This document shows positions 1 through 9,996 of a stretch of DNA of 64,000 nt, in pieces. Numbering within the stretch: the first letter of the stretch is position 1; every line of letters starts with the position of its first letter. The stretch is from positions 983,724-1,047,723 of the forward strand of contig NZ_SMSE01000001.1 in NCBI RefSeq assembly GCF_004354085.1, in the 5' to 3' direction. The DNA comes from Seongchinamella unica. Its GTDB lineage: Bacteria > Pseudomonadota > Gammaproteobacteria > Pseudomonadales > Halieaceae. The notes under the pieces are model-generated. The model searched no databases and was not told the DNA's origin. It saw only the letters and a list, made by a program, of their open reading frames with translations. The position numbers were made by a program, and so were the translations under genes.

Positions 1-1408
1 CGATAGCCTCCAGTCCGGAGTGATCGCATACCCGCGAGTCGGCAAAGTCGATCACCACATCGTCATTAGCTTCCATGGGATCAAACTGCTCAAGGAAGGA
101 GGTGACCGAACCGAAGAACAGCGGGCCGCTGACGGCGTAGACGGTGGAACCCTTGTGGTCCTGCTGGGCCCTGACCTGGACCTGTTTGGCGTGCTCCCAG
201 GCGAAGACCAGGGCGGAGACAATCACCCCCACCACCACGGCCACCGCCAGGTCGGTGGCCACGGTCACCGCGGACACCAGCACCAGCACCAGCGCGTCGG
301 ACTTGGGTACCTTGCGCAACACCCGGAAGCTGGACCATTCGAAGGTGCCGATCACCACGATAAACATCACCCCGATCAGGGCTGCCAGCGGAATCTGTTC
401 GATCAACGGCGACGCCACCAGGATGAAGGCCAACAGGAACAGGGCGGCGGAGATGCCGGACAGCCGCCCGCGACCACCGGAATTCACATTAATCATGCTC
501 TGGCCGATCATGGCGCAACCGCCCATGCCGCCAAAGAAACCGGTGGCCACGTTGGCGACGCCCTGGCCCACACACTCCTTGTTTCCGCGGCCGCGGGTTT
601 CGGTGATTTCATCCACCAGGCGCAGGGTCAGCAGTGACTCGATCAGGCCGATGGCGGCGAGGATCACCGAATAGGGAAAGATGATAGTCAGGGTTTCCCA
701 GTTCAGCGGCACCATGGGAATGTGGAACTGGGGCAGGCCGCCCTTGATGGAGGCCACATCGCCCACGACCTTCGTGTCCAGGCTCAATCCCACCACTAAC
801 AGGCTCACCACGACAATGGCCGCCAGTGAGGAGGGGATGGCAGTAGTCAACCGGGGCAGGAAGTGGATGATCGCCATGGTCAACGCCACCAGGCCCAACA
901 GCATGTACAGTTGCTGGCCTTCCAGCCAGGCCACGTCGATGATGGAGCCTTCCATGAAGGTGCCGGCCAGCCAGCCGGGCTCGCCGGGGTTGCCAAACTG
1001 CCCCAGTTGGGCAAGGAAAATCACAATCGCCAGGCCGTTCACAAAGCCCAGCATCACCGGATGGGGCACCATGCGGATAAACTTGCCCAGGCGCATGGCG
1101 CCAGCGGTGATCTGCAGCACACCCATCAGCACCACCGCGGCAAACAGGTATTCCACGCCGTGATCGGCCACCAGGGCGACCATCACCACCGCCAGGGCGC
1201 CGGTGGCGCCAGAGATCATGCCCGGACGACCACCGATACAGGCGGTGATCAGGCCCACCATAAAGGCGGCGTATAAACCCACCAACGGCTCCACGCCCGC
1301 GACGAAGGCAAAGGCCACCGCTTCCGGCACCAGGGCCAGGGCCACGGTGAGGCCGGACAGCACGTCATTTTTGACGGACGTGACGTTACTGGGATGGATC
1401 TCGAACAT
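1..1408 (-). CDS. SulP family anion permease with STAS domain (3' end outside window)
   Basis: The protein reads [19 protein letters not shown] at its start, then many hydrophobic segments typical of SulP permeases, including the motif [15 protein letters not shown] in the first membrane segment. Near the window edge it enters a STAS-type domain with a DHSG loop, where the sequence is cut, so roughly 469 codons are visible. SulP proteins move sulfate, bicarbonate or other anions across the inner membrane, usually with Na+ or H+; the substrate cannot be told from sequence. The start ATG is at 1406-1408, just after an AT-rich stretch. The gene is divergent from the NnrU-like gene. His/Gln-rich plus-strand reading frames over it are antisense shadows. 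Confidence 0.93.
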   Translation of the reverse strand, partial: MFEIHPSNVTSVKNDVLSGLTVALALVPEAVAFAFVAGVEPLVGLYAAFMVGLITACIGGRPGMISGATGALAVVMVALVADHGVEYLFAAVVLMGVLQITAGAMRLGKFIRMVPHPVMLGFVNGLAIVIFLAQLGQFGNPGEPGWLAGTFMEGSIIDVAWLEGQQLYMLLGLVALTMAIIHFLPRLTTAIPSSLAAIVVVSLLVVGLSLDTKVVGDVASIKGGLPQFHIPMVPLNWETLTIIFPYSVILAAIGLIESLLTLRLVDEITETRGRGNKECVGQGVANVATGFFGGMGGCAMIGQSMINVNSGGRGRLSGISAALFLLAFILVASPLIEQIPLAALIGVMFIVVIGTFEWSSFRVLRKVPKSDALVLVLVSAVTVATDLAVAVVVGVIVSALVFAWEHAKQVQVRAQQDHKGSTVYAVSGPLFFGSVTSFLEQFDPMEANDDVVIDFADSRVCDHSGLEAI

Positions 1409-1651
1409 CGGACTACTCACCTAATAGTGTAAAGCGGACCATTTGGGCACGCGGGGTCGGGAACCGATCGGCGGAGTCGTTGTTATGCGCAGACAGGGAA
1501 GGGCGCGAATTTTACGGGAGTTGGCGGTGCTTAGCCAGCGATCGCGGAGCGTGAAAAATCACACCAGGCGTGAGCCCGCAGGTGAGCACGGCGGTGGCAA
1601 TCCACGACCAAGGCACTACACTTGAATCAAAACCAGCAAATCAGGCCAGCT

Positions 1652-2215
1652 ATGATTCTACTCACACTCGGCGTTCTGCTCTGGGCAGGCACCCACCTCA
1701 TGCCATCGATCTCGCCATCGACCCGGGAGGCGCTGGTCGCCCGGCTCGGGGAGAATGGCTACAAGGGTATGTTCAGCGCACTCATGCTACTTGCCCTGGC
1801 GCTGATTATTTTCGGCTGGCGAAGCATTGATCAACCCACCTACCTGTATACCCTGCCGCTGTGGACGCGCCACCTCGGCATGCTGATTGTGTTACTGGCC
1901 TTTATCCTGTTCGTGGCCTCTGGCCAGCCAAGCCGGATCAAGCAGTACCTGCGACATCCACAGCTCACCGGCCTGATCCTCTGGGCCGGGGCCCACCTGA
2001 TGATGAACGGAGATACCCGCGCCCTGGTGCTGTTCGGCGGACTGGGACTGTGGGCGATACTGGAAATTATTTTTATCAATCGCCGCGATGGCCAGTGGGT
2101 GAAACCAGAAGTGCCGGGCCCAGCACAGGACCTGAAGATACTCGTGGTCTCGCTGGTGGTTTTTGCGGGCGTGGCCTGGGCCCACCCGTGGCTGGCCGGG
2201 GTGGCGATATTCTGA
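1652..2215 (+). CDS. NnrU family membrane protein
   Basis: A 187-residue integral membrane protein with about six hydrophobic segments and the family signature around HPQLTGLILWAGAHLM. NnrU-like proteins were first noted next to nitric-oxide-responsive denitrification genes, but their biochemical role is unknown and no denitrification genes are seen here. I chose the ATG at 1652 because MILLTLGVLLWAGTHLMP forms the first membrane helix; an in-frame TTG at 1622 would add ten polar residues. No strong ribosome-binding site precedes either start. It converges on bepA, with 79 bases between. Confidence 0.8.
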   Translation: MILLTLGVLLWAGTHLMPSISPSTREALVARLGENGYKGMFSALMLLALALIIFGWRSIDQPTYLYTLPLWTRHLGMLIVLLAFILFVASGQPSRIKQYLRHPQLTGLILWAGAHLMMNGDTRALVLFGGLGLWAILEIIFINRRDGQWVKPEVPGPAQDLKILVVSLVVFAGVAWAHPWLAGVAIF

Positions 2216-2294
2216 ATCGCTGGCCGCCCCGGACAGCGGTATCCCGACCGGCTGAAAGCACTTTTCTAGTCAACTGACGGTACGGGGCGACTAC

Positions 2295-3749
2295 TCACAA
2301 CTGCCCCAGCGCTTTACCCACCTGGTGAAAGAAAGCCAGGCGCCGGTTGATGCGCTCCACGGCGACATTGTCCGGCGCCAGCTTGAGGGCCAGGTTCAAC
2401 TGCTCCAGCGCCGGTTTCATGGCGCCGTTAAGAAAAAAGTATTCCGCCCGCGACTGGTGCAGGCCGAAGCGATTGCCGGCCAGCCCCTGTACTTCCGCCA
2501 GCCAGTACCAGAGCGTCACGTTGGTTGGCTTCAATTTGGCATGGGCGGTTAACAGCTGGTCCGCCTCGGTGTAACGCCCGGCCTTGAAGTAGGCCTTGCC
2601 CAACTGAATGGTGATCGGGTGGTTGCCCGGCACCAGTTTTACCCCGCGTTCCAGCTTTTCGATGGCCAGGTCGTACTGTTCTTCTGCCAGGTCAATCTCG
2701 GTCTCGGCCAGCGCATAAGTCATGTTTTCCGGTTTGAACTCGCGCATTGGCGCCAGCAGTTGGCGAGCCTCCCCATAGTTGCCATTGTCGGTCAGGGCCA
2801 GTACCAGCCCATATTGCGCGGCGACCGCCTCCGCGCCGCGGCTTTCCTTGCGCTTCTTGCGGAAGTGGGCGACGGCTACCGCCGGGTCGTCGATAAAGCT
2901 GAGCTCGACACGTGCCCGCACCAGGTGAAACCCGGGATTGTCCTGGTACATCCTGGGTGGAAACTGGCCGGCGCGGTTGCGGGCATCGGCAATCCGGCTT
3001 TCGGTTAAGGGGTGCGTCAGCAGGAACTCCGGGGGCCGGCTGCCGTACTTGCGCGACTCGGCCTGCATGACCTCGAACATTCCCGCCGAGCCTCTCGGGT
3101 CCCAACCGGCCGCTACCAGATTCTGCATGCCGATCCGGTCAGCCTCCTGCTCGTGCAGGCGACTGTAACGCAGTGACGCGTCCTGGGACGCCGCCTGGGA
3201 ACCGGCGATGGCCGCCATGCCGGCTTCACCGCCACCGGCGGCAACCGCCACCATCCCGGCGAGCAGCCCGGCCAGGGCCAGCTTGCCGGATGTTTTCGCA
3301 TTTTCCTGACTGCGGGAAAAGTGGCGCTGGCTCAGGTGGGCCAACTCGTGACCCAGCACCGAGGCCATCTGGGCCTCACTCTGCGCCGCCAGGATCAGGC
3401 CGTTGTGTACACCCACCACCCCACCGGGCACCGCAAAGGCGTTAATGCTTTTTGCATTGACCAGCACCACTTCCAGTCGCCGGTCGCGCAACTGGCTGCT
3501 GGCCGCCAGTCGGTAGATAAGATTTTCCGTGTAGTCCTGAATAAGCGGATCGCTGAGAATCGGCGCCTGGCGCCGGAACTGCATCAGCCAGGCCCGGCCC
3601 ATCACGTATTCCTGGGACAGGGGGACCGCGTTGCCCTCGCCAAAGTCAGGGATGGCGGCGGTCTGGCCACGGCTATGGGCCGCAACCTGCAGCAGGCACA
3701 GGCCGAGAATGAACGCCGCCAGGTAACGGTTCATACGCTTAGATCGCAT
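2295..3749 (-). CDS. bepA: BepA-like periplasmic M48 metalloprotease with TPR region
   Basis: A 484-residue exported protein with a hydrophobic leader ([19 protein letters not shown]). The zinc motif HELAH lies near residue 134 and the third-ligand region HEQEADRIG near residue 200, followed by a C-terminal TPR-type helical region. This order matches BepA (YfgC), which degrades or assists misassembled outer-membrane proteins such as LptD in the periplasm. The ATG at 3749 overlaps the pldA stop codon; a second ATG at 3734 gives a more compact signal peptide and is equally possible. Last gene of a four-gene minus-strand unit, so probably made from the same mRNA as pldA, asmA-like and glpD-like. 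Confidence 0.9.
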   Translation of the reverse strand: MRSKRMNRYLAAFILGLCLLQVAAHSRGQTAAIPDFGEGNAVPLSQEYVMGRAWLMQFRRQAPILSDPLIQDYTENLIYRLAASSQLRDRRLEVVLVNAKSINAFAVPGGVVGVHNGLILAAQSEAQMASVLGHELAHLSQRHFSRSQENAKTSGKLALAGLLAGMVAVAAGGGEAGMAAIAGSQAASQDASLRYSRLHEQEADRIGMQNLVAAGWDPRGSAGMFEVMQAESRKYGSRPPEFLLTHPLTESRIADARNRAGQFPPRMYQDNPGFHLVRARVELSFIDDPAVAVAHFRKKRKESRGAEAVAAQYGLVLALTDNGNYGEARQLLAPMREFKPENMTYALAETEIDLAEEQYDLAIEKLERGVKLVPGNHPITIQLGKAYFKAGRYTEADQLLTAHAKLKPTNVTLWYWLAEVQGLAGNRFGLHQSRAEYFFLNGAMKPALEQLNLALKLAPDNVAVERINRRLAFFHQVGKALGQL

Positions 3750-4743
3750 CGGTCAACACAAAACCGACGCCAATCCGATTGGTGGCCTCATCGTAGTCGA
3801 TCAGGCTCTCGCCATAGCCGTTGAAATACTGCACATAGCCCCGGAAGCGGTTGTTGATCGGGAAGGTCCAGTCGAGCTGGATCGCGCCCTTGTTGTCACT
3901 ACTGAGGTTATTGCGCAGGGTGAAGCCCAGGGTATGGTCCTGCAACTTCCAGTAGCCTCCCAGGTCGCCATAGCCCATATAGTGATACATACGGGGATTG
4001 TCGTCGTCTTCCTCATCCTCCGGCAGTCGGTACCAGGCACGCATCCCCAGGCTGAAGTTACCGCGTTCAAATGCAGCCAGACCCATGACCCGGTTCCAAC
4101 TGCGCGAGAGTATTTTGCCACGGCCATTGGACTGGTGGTTGAGGCTCAGGCCCAACAGGGTATTGGTGAAGCCCAGCACGTCCCAGTCGTTCTCCACCGT
4201 CAGCATCAGTTCCGGCTGGTAATTGGTTTCACGAAAAGGGGAAGAGGCATCCGTGTTATACACCTGCCACCAGTTTTCCTGAGTATAGGCGCCCCAGAGA
4301 TTCGTGCCTTCGCCAAGAATGTCTTGCCACAGTACGGCCTTGAAACTGATCTGTAACTTGGCCTCGATGTTATCCATATCGGCTTCAGGGTAAATCTCAG
4401 CCCAGGCCGCTTCGTTCGGGTTGTTGTTGTAGGTCGCCGGCAGCAGGTAATTGCGATGATGGGGGATAATGGCCCAGGCCGACGACATAGCGCCCTCTTC
4501 CACCGCCAGCCGGTCCGCCAGCAGGCCGGTCTCTACCGCGGCCTGTTGGCGGACCTCGTTCCCGGCGATCCCCGGAGGCGCCTCACCGGGTACCGCGCCC
4601 GCAGCCTCCGCCAGCTTGTCGTAGCAGGCCAGGCGTTCCAGCCCATCACCTATCGCTGCGCAATCCAGGAGCGTTGCCGCACTCGATAGCGGCAGCTGGG
4701 TCATGGCCCCGAAAAGTACCAGTGCGGGGAACGTTTTATTCAT
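3739..4743 (-). CDS. pldA: Outer-membrane phospholipase A1
   Basis: A 334-residue precursor with a signal peptide. The catalytic motif NHQSNGRG supplies His203 and Ser205, and SRSWN supplies Asn217; the 14-residue His-Asn spacing equals that of E. coli OMPLA. The C-terminal region alternates polar and apolar residues, as expected for a beta barrel. Before the barrel lies a segment of about 70 residues with a [19 protein letters not shown] motif, seen in other exported gammaproteobacterial proteins and absent from E. coli PldA. The enzyme hydrolyses phospholipids that reach the outer leaflet. ATG 4743 follows AGGA; a GTG sits one codon upstream. It lies 22 bases after the asmA-like gene and overlaps bepA. 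Confidence 0.93.
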   Translation of the reverse strand: MNKTFPALVLFGAMTQLPLSSAATLLDCAAIGDGLERLACYDKLAEAAGAVPGEAPPGIAGNEVRQQAAVETGLLADRLAVEEGAMSSAWAIIPHHRNYLLPATYNNNPNEAAWAEIYPEADMDNIEAKLQISFKAVLWQDILGEGTNLWGAYTQENWWQVYNTDASSPFRETNYQPELMLTVENDWDVLGFTNTLLGLSLNHQSNGRGKILSRSWNRVMGLAAFERGNFSLGMRAWYRLPEDEEDDDNPRMYHYMGYGDLGGYWKLQDHTLGFTLRNNLSSDNKGAIQLDWTFPINNRFRGYVQYFNGYGESLIDYDEATNRIGVGFVLTDAI

Positions 4744-4765
4744 CACGATAGGTCCTTGCTAGATA

Positions 4766-7357
4766 TTACAGGGGACGGCCAAACAGCTTTTTAAATTCGC
4801 TTTCCGCTTTTTTGCTCTCATCAAACAGGGCTTCACAAGGGTTGGCCGAGGTCGCAATCCAGCGATCCCACATGCCCTCGGCCAGAATGGATAAGCCACC
4901 GGTTGCGAACGCCGCACCGCCCGAGATAACGACACCCTTGGCGTTCACACCCAGTCGCGGGTAACTGAAGTTACCCTCCAGTTTCAGGTAGGGAGTCAGG
5001 GCCTTGGAAGCACTGATACCCACGCCAGTACGCGAGCGGGTATTGAACACCAGGTCCAGTCCCTCGGTGTCCAGGTCGACCGTGCCACCGAGGGCAATAT
5101 CAACCTTGTCAGTGCGCATTACCATGCCCGGATCCAGGGTGGCCAGGCCATCCTCAAAGACAATAATGCCGGAATGACACTCCACCTGGGTGTAGGGTTC
5201 CTGCTGGCTCATTGGGTTGATACTGGCAAAAATCTCGCCAATGACATCGCCAAAGAACAGGTTCAGTCCCTGGTTGTTAATCCTGCCGCCACCGCCGCGC
5301 AGGTAAACAGTGCCGTTGAGGCTGGTGGCCAGCTCCCTTACGCTGGCACCGCGGGCGGCGATCGTCGCCCGGTAATTGGATTGCTGTTCAGCAGTCGGAT
5401 CGCCGGTAAACAACCAGAACAGCGGCAGACGATGGCTTTGCATTTGCAGGTTAACGGCGGCCCCCGCATCCAGATGCTCCAGGACCAGGGAGGCCTCACC
5501 GCTGGAGAATCCGCCACCCCACTGCAGACTCTCACTGACCAGCTTGCCTTCGGCCAGGGTAAAACTGAAATCGCCCTGGCTGCGCAGGTCGTCCCGGGCG
5601 ATCAGCTCTTCTACCACCAGGCTGAACTTGCCCTCGTAATTTTTCAGCCAGCGGAAGTCCAGCGACGTAGCGGGAATCATGCGCTCAGCCAGCTGCGCCT
5701 TGCTCAACGGTGTGCTGGCGTCAAACGGCCTTTTCCCGGCCCCGGGACCCGCCTGCTCCACTTCACGGTCAAATGACCGCGACAGGAAGCGCATGTCCAG
5801 GGTTTTCGCGGTCAGCTCAGCCTGCAATTGCGCCGGCTCGCCCGGCCGGTAGTAAAACTGGCCGGCGAGGTCACTGCCCCCCAACTGGAGGTCCAGGTCG
5901 CTGAGTCGCAGTTCGCCCTCCGCGGAACGCGCCAGTTCGGTCCTCAACAGGTAGGCATCGTCCGGCAGCCGCACATGGAAACCCAGCGCCTCGAGGGCAC
6001 GGTGGGCCCGCCGGCCACTGAGATTGACCTGTCCCGTTGCCGCGGTTCCGCCTTCCTCCGGCATCAGGGCGAGCACTGCCTCAAGCCTGTTACTGCCCAA
6101 CTGCAGGTGCAGTTTCTCCACATGCCAGACCGGATCCCGCCAGTGACCTTCCACATCCAGCTCGAAGGGCGCATCCTCCGCGCCATCCCCGGTCCAGGGC
6201 GAGAGCGCTTCGGCCACCGAATCACCGTGGGCAAACAGTGATATCTCTGTGCCCTTCAGGCCGCCGGCGAGGGGCAAGACAAGGTCTCCCTGCAGGCGCA
6301 CACCCCCGCTGCGGCCGACGATTTTTTCCAGCCGGAGCATTTTACCGTCGCTCCGCAGGCGTCCTTCCAGGGCCGCCTGCACCGGCCGATCGCTGGCGGC
6401 CTCCAGGGGCAGCAATGGCTTGATATCGGGGGAATCGAACACCAGGTCCAGGTCGAGGCCACGGAGCGTCGCCGGATTGCCGATCTCGCCATTAAGGGTC
6501 AACTGGCTCTCACCGGATACCAGCAGCCCGCGAGAGAGACTCAGGCTGCGCCCGGAACCGCCCAGGTGCACATCCAGGTGCAGGGGCAGTTGCCTCGCCG
6601 GTTGCTGGCGGGACGGCGGCATCGGCAGCTGACCCTGCAATTCGAGCTGGAAATCCAGCCCGCGAAACGCCAGCGGGTCGGCAAGCGTGCCATCCGCGTT
6701 GAGCTGCCACCCCCGATACTCACCCATGCCTGACAGGCTCAAACCGCCGCCCTCATATGACGTGTGGCCAGTGAACTGCAACGGCTGCTTCTGCCAGTGG
6801 CCACCGACCTCCAGCAGCAATCCCCTGCCGCCAGTGAGCTGACCCGACAGATTTGCCTGTATTTCCGCTCCCGGCGCCTCATAGGTCACCACACTGTCGC
6901 TGACATGGGCCTGTTTTAGCAGCAGCGGCAACGTGAGCGACTCCCTGCCCAGGTCGCCACTTTCGGCAGCCGGCTCAGCGAACTGCCAGTTGGGGGGATT
7001 CTCCTCCGCTTCACTCAGGGCAAGCCGGAGCCCGACCAGCGTCAAGTCACTGATGACAACCGGACCATCACCCCACAGTGACGGTACATGCAGGTGCACT
7101 CTGGCCCGGGAAAGTTGCAGCAGATAGGGATCCGGCGCCCACGCCGGATTGGCGATGGTGAGGTCTTCAATCAATACCGTGGAGCTGACGCCCAGGCTCA
7201 GCTCACGAAGCTTGCCAATGCGCACCTCCCGTTCCAGGGTGTTGCTGAGAACGTTCTCCAGCATTGCCGTGTCCTGCAGCAGCCGATTGACCGCCACCGC
7301 CATTGCCACACCGAGCACCAGCAACAAGCACAGCAGCCCGATAGCGGCTTTTTTCAC
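4766..7357 (-). CDS. AsmA family protein (bridge-like envelope protein)
   Basis: An 863-residue protein with one N-terminal membrane anchor (KKAAIGLLCLLLVLGVAMAV), followed by the AsmA N-terminal domain, long beta-rich repeats and the AsmA C-terminal region (residues about 600-810). AsmA-family proteins such as TamB and YhdP span the periplasm and are linked to phospholipid transport to the outer membrane or to outer-membrane protein assembly. The start is GTG at 7357, overlapping the TGA of the glpD-like gene by four bases (GTGA), so translation is probably coupled. Its position between a glycerophosphate dehydrogenase and an outer-membrane phospholipase supports a lipid-related role. Confidence 0.88.
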   Translation of the reverse strand: MKKAAIGLLCLLLVLGVAMAVAVNRLLQDTAMLENVLSNTLEREVRIGKLRELSLGVSSTVLIEDLTIANPAWAPDPYLLQLSRARVHLHVPSLWGDGPVVISDLTLVGLRLALSEAEENPPNWQFAEPAAESGDLGRESLTLPLLLKQAHVSDSVVTYEAPGAEIQANLSGQLTGGRGLLLEVGGHWQKQPLQFTGHTSYEGGGLSLSGMGEYRGWQLNADGTLADPLAFRGLDFQLELQGQLPMPPSRQQPARQLPLHLDVHLGGSGRSLSLSRGLLVSGESQLTLNGEIGNPATLRGLDLDLVFDSPDIKPLLPLEAASDRPVQAALEGRLRSDGKMLRLEKIVGRSGGVRLQGDLVLPLAGGLKGTEISLFAHGDSVAEALSPWTGDGAEDAPFELDVEGHWRDPVWHVEKLHLQLGSNRLEAVLALMPEEGGTAATGQVNLSGRRAHRALEALGFHVRLPDDAYLLRTELARSAEGELRLSDLDLQLGGSDLAGQFYYRPGEPAQLQAELTAKTLDMRFLSRSFDREVEQAGPGAGKRPFDASTPLSKAQLAERMIPATSLDFRWLKNYEGKFSLVVEELIARDDLRSQGDFSFTLAEGKLVSESLQWGGGFSSGEASLVLEHLDAGAAVNLQMQSHRLPLFWLFTGDPTAEQQSNYRATIAARGASVRELATSLNGTVYLRGGGGRINNQGLNLFFGDVIGEIFASINPMSQQEPYTQVECHSGIIVFEDGLATLDPGMVMRTDKVDIALGGTVDLDTEGLDLVFNTRSRTGVGISASKALTPYLKLEGNFSYPRLGVNAKGVVISGGAAFATGGLSILAEGMWDRWIATSANPCEALFDESKKAESEFKKLFGRPL

Positions 7358-8985
7358 GGCGCCGCGCCCGGCCCCGGCCCATGTCCGGCCAGGTATTCAC
7401 GCAGGCGAGACTGCGCTGCGTCTGCAAACAGGATTTCGCAGGCTTCTGCGAGGCCGGGGGCTTTTTCGATATCAGACCAGCGCAACACCTGCTCGATCTT
7501 CGACCGCCGGCGCATAAAGTCTTCCAGCTTGACGATCATTTCCCGGCGGGCTGCCAACTCAATCTCACAGCGGGTGTACTCAGCGTTTTCGATCAACAGC
7601 TCGACACAGCTTTCATCCTCGCGGATATGCTCCAGCAGGCCGAAGGCGGCGGTGCCATAACGCCGCCAGAAGCGCTCCGACAGCGGCTCGGAAGAACTCG
7701 GGTCGGTGAGCGCATCCAGGTTCATCAGCCTGGCCTGCAGCATGAATTCCTCGCGCTGGCTCGCCGAGGGCTCACCGTACCAGCAGTTGTCCGGGAGCGG
7801 CACGACCACGCCCATGGCGGCAACCTTGTCAACGATCTCATTGCCCACGTTAAGGCAGTCAGTGAGCTTGCCACCGAAAATCGTCAGGTGCCGATGGTGC
7901 TCGCTCTGCTCGATCACATGCTTGCGGGAAAGCTGCACCCAGTCGGCCTCGCCGCCCTCGCCCTTGACCGCGAGCGGCCTCACCCCGACCCGCTCGGCAA
8001 TGATACTGTCCATGGACAGGGGGGGATCGATGTCCAGCAGGGCGTTAACATTGTCGAGTACGAATCGCCTGTCCTCGTCGGTCACCCCTACCTCGGGATC
8101 CGCCACCTGGGTGTCGGTGGTACCGATGCAGGTTTTCGGTCCCATGGGAATCAGGAAAAACAGGCGCCCGTCGCTGGCGAAAAAGGTCAGCACCCGTTTG
8201 TTATCGGTCACCCGGTCGACAATCAGGTGTATGCCCTTGGAAAACAGGTGGCGGTATTCGGTGTGCTCGCCTGACAGCCGGTTATGGGCGTCGGCGTAGG
8301 GGCCACAGGCGTTGATGAGCACCCGGGAGCGAATCTGCAGCTCCCCGCCATCGATACTGTCCCGGGCCCGGGTGTACCACAGCTCTCCCACCCGGCGGTT
8401 GTCTATCGATTCCACATAGTTGGCCGCAATACAGCCGTAGTTCAGTGCCGTCCTGATGAAGTTGAAAACAAAGCGGGCGTCGTTGTCGTAGAGGTAGCAG
8501 TCGGAGTACTCCAGGCCGCCGGCGGCATTGCTGGTATTGACCACCGGCTCGCGCCGTTCCAGGTCACGGGCACTGTAATACCGGGGTGCAGCGGTCTTGA
8601 AGCGCCCCATCAGCCAGTACACCACGGCGCCCAGGTAGACAACAAACGGCCAGAAGCGGAAGCCCTTCTGGATAGTAGTAAAAAAGCGGATTTCCTTCAC
8701 GGTGGACGGATAGGCGCGCATCAGCTCGTTGCGCGACTTGCACAGCTTGTTGACCAGCAGGTACTCATGGCTTTCCAGGTACTTGATGCCACCCCAGGCA
8801 AGATTGGAGGAGTTTGAACTGACGCCGCTGGCGAAATCCTCGCGCTCAATCAGCGCCACTTTCACCCCCCGGCCCGCCAGCGCCGCGGCTGCCACCGCGC
8901 CATTGATGCCGCCGCCGACGATCAGCACATCGTAGACCTGCTCGCCCAGCTTCTGCAGATTGCTGCTGCGCAGACTTATTGCCAT
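7354..8985 (-). CDS. FAD-dependent glycerol-3-phosphate dehydrogenase (GlpD-like)
   Basis: A 543-residue flavoprotein. The N-terminal dinucleotide-binding motif VGGGINGAVAAAALAGRG is at residues about 22-39, and the conserved GlpD-type segment SSNLAWGGIKYLE follows. Family members oxidise glycerol-3-phosphate to dihydroxyacetone phosphate and pass electrons to quinone at the inner membrane. It lacks the usual glp neighbours (glpF, glpK, glpR) and instead heads a unit with asmA-like, pldA and bepA, so it may use glycerophosphate released by phospholipid turnover; that is inference. The ATG is preceded by a strong GGAGGGGG ribosome-binding site. Confidence 0.87.
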   Translation of the reverse strand: MAISLRSSNLQKLGEQVYDVLIVGGGINGAVAAAALAGRGVKVALIEREDFASGVSSNSSNLAWGGIKYLESHEYLLVNKLCKSRNELMRAYPSTVKEIRFFTTIQKGFRFWPFVVYLGAVVYWLMGRFKTAAPRYYSARDLERREPVVNTSNAAGGLEYSDCYLYDNDARFVFNFIRTALNYGCIAANYVESIDNRRVGELWYTRARDSIDGGELQIRSRVLINACGPYADAHNRLSGEHTEYRHLFSKGIHLIVDRVTDNKRVLTFFASDGRLFFLIPMGPKTCIGTTDTQVADPEVGVTDEDRRFVLDNVNALLDIDPPLSMDSIIAERVGVRPLAVKGEGGEADWVQLSRKHVIEQSEHHRHLTIFGGKLTDCLNVGNEIVDKVAAMGVVVPLPDNCWYGEPSASQREEFMLQARLMNLDALTDPSSSEPLSERFWRRYGTAAFGLLEHIREDESCVELLIENAEYTRCEIELAARREMIVKLEDFMRRRSKIEQVLRWSDIEKAPGLAEACEILFADAAQSRLREYLAGHGPGPGAAP

Positions 8986-9012
8986 GTTGTCCCCCTCCCG
9001 GAACGCAACACT

Positions 9013-9900
9013 CTACAAGTTCCAGTGTTGCTCGCAAAGGGCGACAAATTCACCGGCACTCGCATTGAGCTGCTTGCCGCTGCGGTAATAAAGACCCACC
9101 TGCTTGTCGATGGTGCTGAATGACACGTCATCAATCACGTGGAAGTTGGCGCAGTCATCGTCCTCGCGCAGCAGCTTCCGGTCGATAAATGTTACCCCCA
9201 TACCCTCTTTCACCATGTGAATGCGCAGCAACAGGCTGCTCACTTCCCAGACCGTACTGAACTGGTCTCGCAGCCGCAGAATAGACGGCCGCAGGTCGGG
9301 ATTATCCAGGGCGGAGGTGATCAGCGGGGTCTGCCTGAGGGCTTCCGCGTCGCCCTTCTTCATGTCCTCGTAGCGCGGGTGGCCGGGGCTCACCACGAGA
9401 TGGCGGCTGTCCGTGTACAGCGGCACGGTGGTAAAGGCCTGCATGTCTTTCTGGAAGGGGCCGAAGCCCAGCTCAACGTTACCCGCCAGCACCGCGTAGA
9501 TGATATTGCGGGCCGGCATCTCGGAGATCTTCATCCGCACCTGCGGGTTGCGCCGGTAGTACTCGCTGATCAGCGCCGGTGCGTAAAAGCGGTTGATCGA
9601 GGCGCTCAGCGCCAGGTTGAGTGTCTCCGACTGTCCCTGGCGCAGCTGGGCGATATCTTCCAGGGTCTGCTGCTCACCGGTCAACACCTCAAAGGCGTGG
9701 TCGAACAGCCGCCGGCCGGCGTCAGTCAGCCGCAGTTCCTTGCCGCGGCGGATCAGCGTTGTGCCCAGCTTGCTTTCGAGGCCGGCCACAGCCTGGCTCA
9801 CGGCGGACTGGCTCAGGTGCAGGGATTCTGCAGCCCGGCGAAAGCCGCCGTCCTCGATCACAGCCCGGAACGCCCGTAACTCACTGTTTTCCAAGCGCAT
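9013..9900 (-). CDS. LysR family transcriptional regulator
   Basis: A 295-residue LysR-type protein. The winged helix-turn-helix occupies residues 1-60 (AAESLHLSQSAVSQAVAGLE), followed by a type 2 periplasmic-binding-like effector domain. I chose the ATG at 9900 because the family alignment begins at MRLENSELRAFRAV. The frame stays open another 218 codons upstream, but that part is antisense to the citrate-synthase gene. It is transcribed divergently from that gene, and a T-N11-A palindrome touches its start codon, so it probably controls both itself and the citrate-synthase-like gene. Confidence 0.93.
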   Translation of the reverse strand: MRLENSELRAFRAVIEDGGFRRAAESLHLSQSAVSQAVAGLESKLGTTLIRRGKELRLTDAGRRLFDHAFEVLTGEQQTLEDIAQLRQGQSETLNLALSASINRFYAPALISEYYRRNPQVRMKISEMPARNIIYAVLAGNVELGFGPFQKDMQAFTTVPLYTDSRHLVVSPGHPRYEDMKKGDAEALRQTPLITSALDNPDLRPSILRLRDQFSTVWEVSSLLLRIHMVKEGMGVTFIDRKLLREDDDCANFHVIDDVSFSTIDKQVGLYYRSGKQLNASAGEFVALCEQHWNL

Positions 9901-9915
9901 ATAAGCCTGCCTTAT
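9901..9915. promoter_or_regulatory. LysR-type operator (T-N11-A palindrome)
   Basis: The sequence ATAAGCCTGCCTTAT is an exact inverted repeat (ATAAG-N5-CTTAT) and contains the T-N11-A core of LysR-type boxes at 9902 and 9914. It lies in the only gap between the LysR gene and the divergent citrate-synthase gene. Its centre is about 62 bases before the transcription start implied by the TATACT box at 9958, the usual position of a LysR recognition site. Confidence 0.7.
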
Positions 9916-9957
9916 AGTTTGATAAGTAAAATTAACCCAACTAATCAAGACCGCGAG

Positions 9958-9963
9958 TATACT
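9958..9963 (+). promoter_or_regulatory. Putative -10 box of the citrate-synthase-like gene
   Basis: TATACT matches five of six consensus bases and lies 34 bases before the ATG at 9997. No good -35 box is present at 16-18 bases, as expected of a promoter that depends on a LysR activator. Confidence 0.45.
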
Positions 9964-9996
9964 GTGAAAAATTACCAAAAGCAGGAAGCCGCAAGC

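Noticed and set aside
20-674. Long plus-strand open frames rich in His, Gln and Arg
   Set aside because: They are antisense to the SulP coding region, which has clear family motifs. Composition is typical of GC-rich shadow frames.
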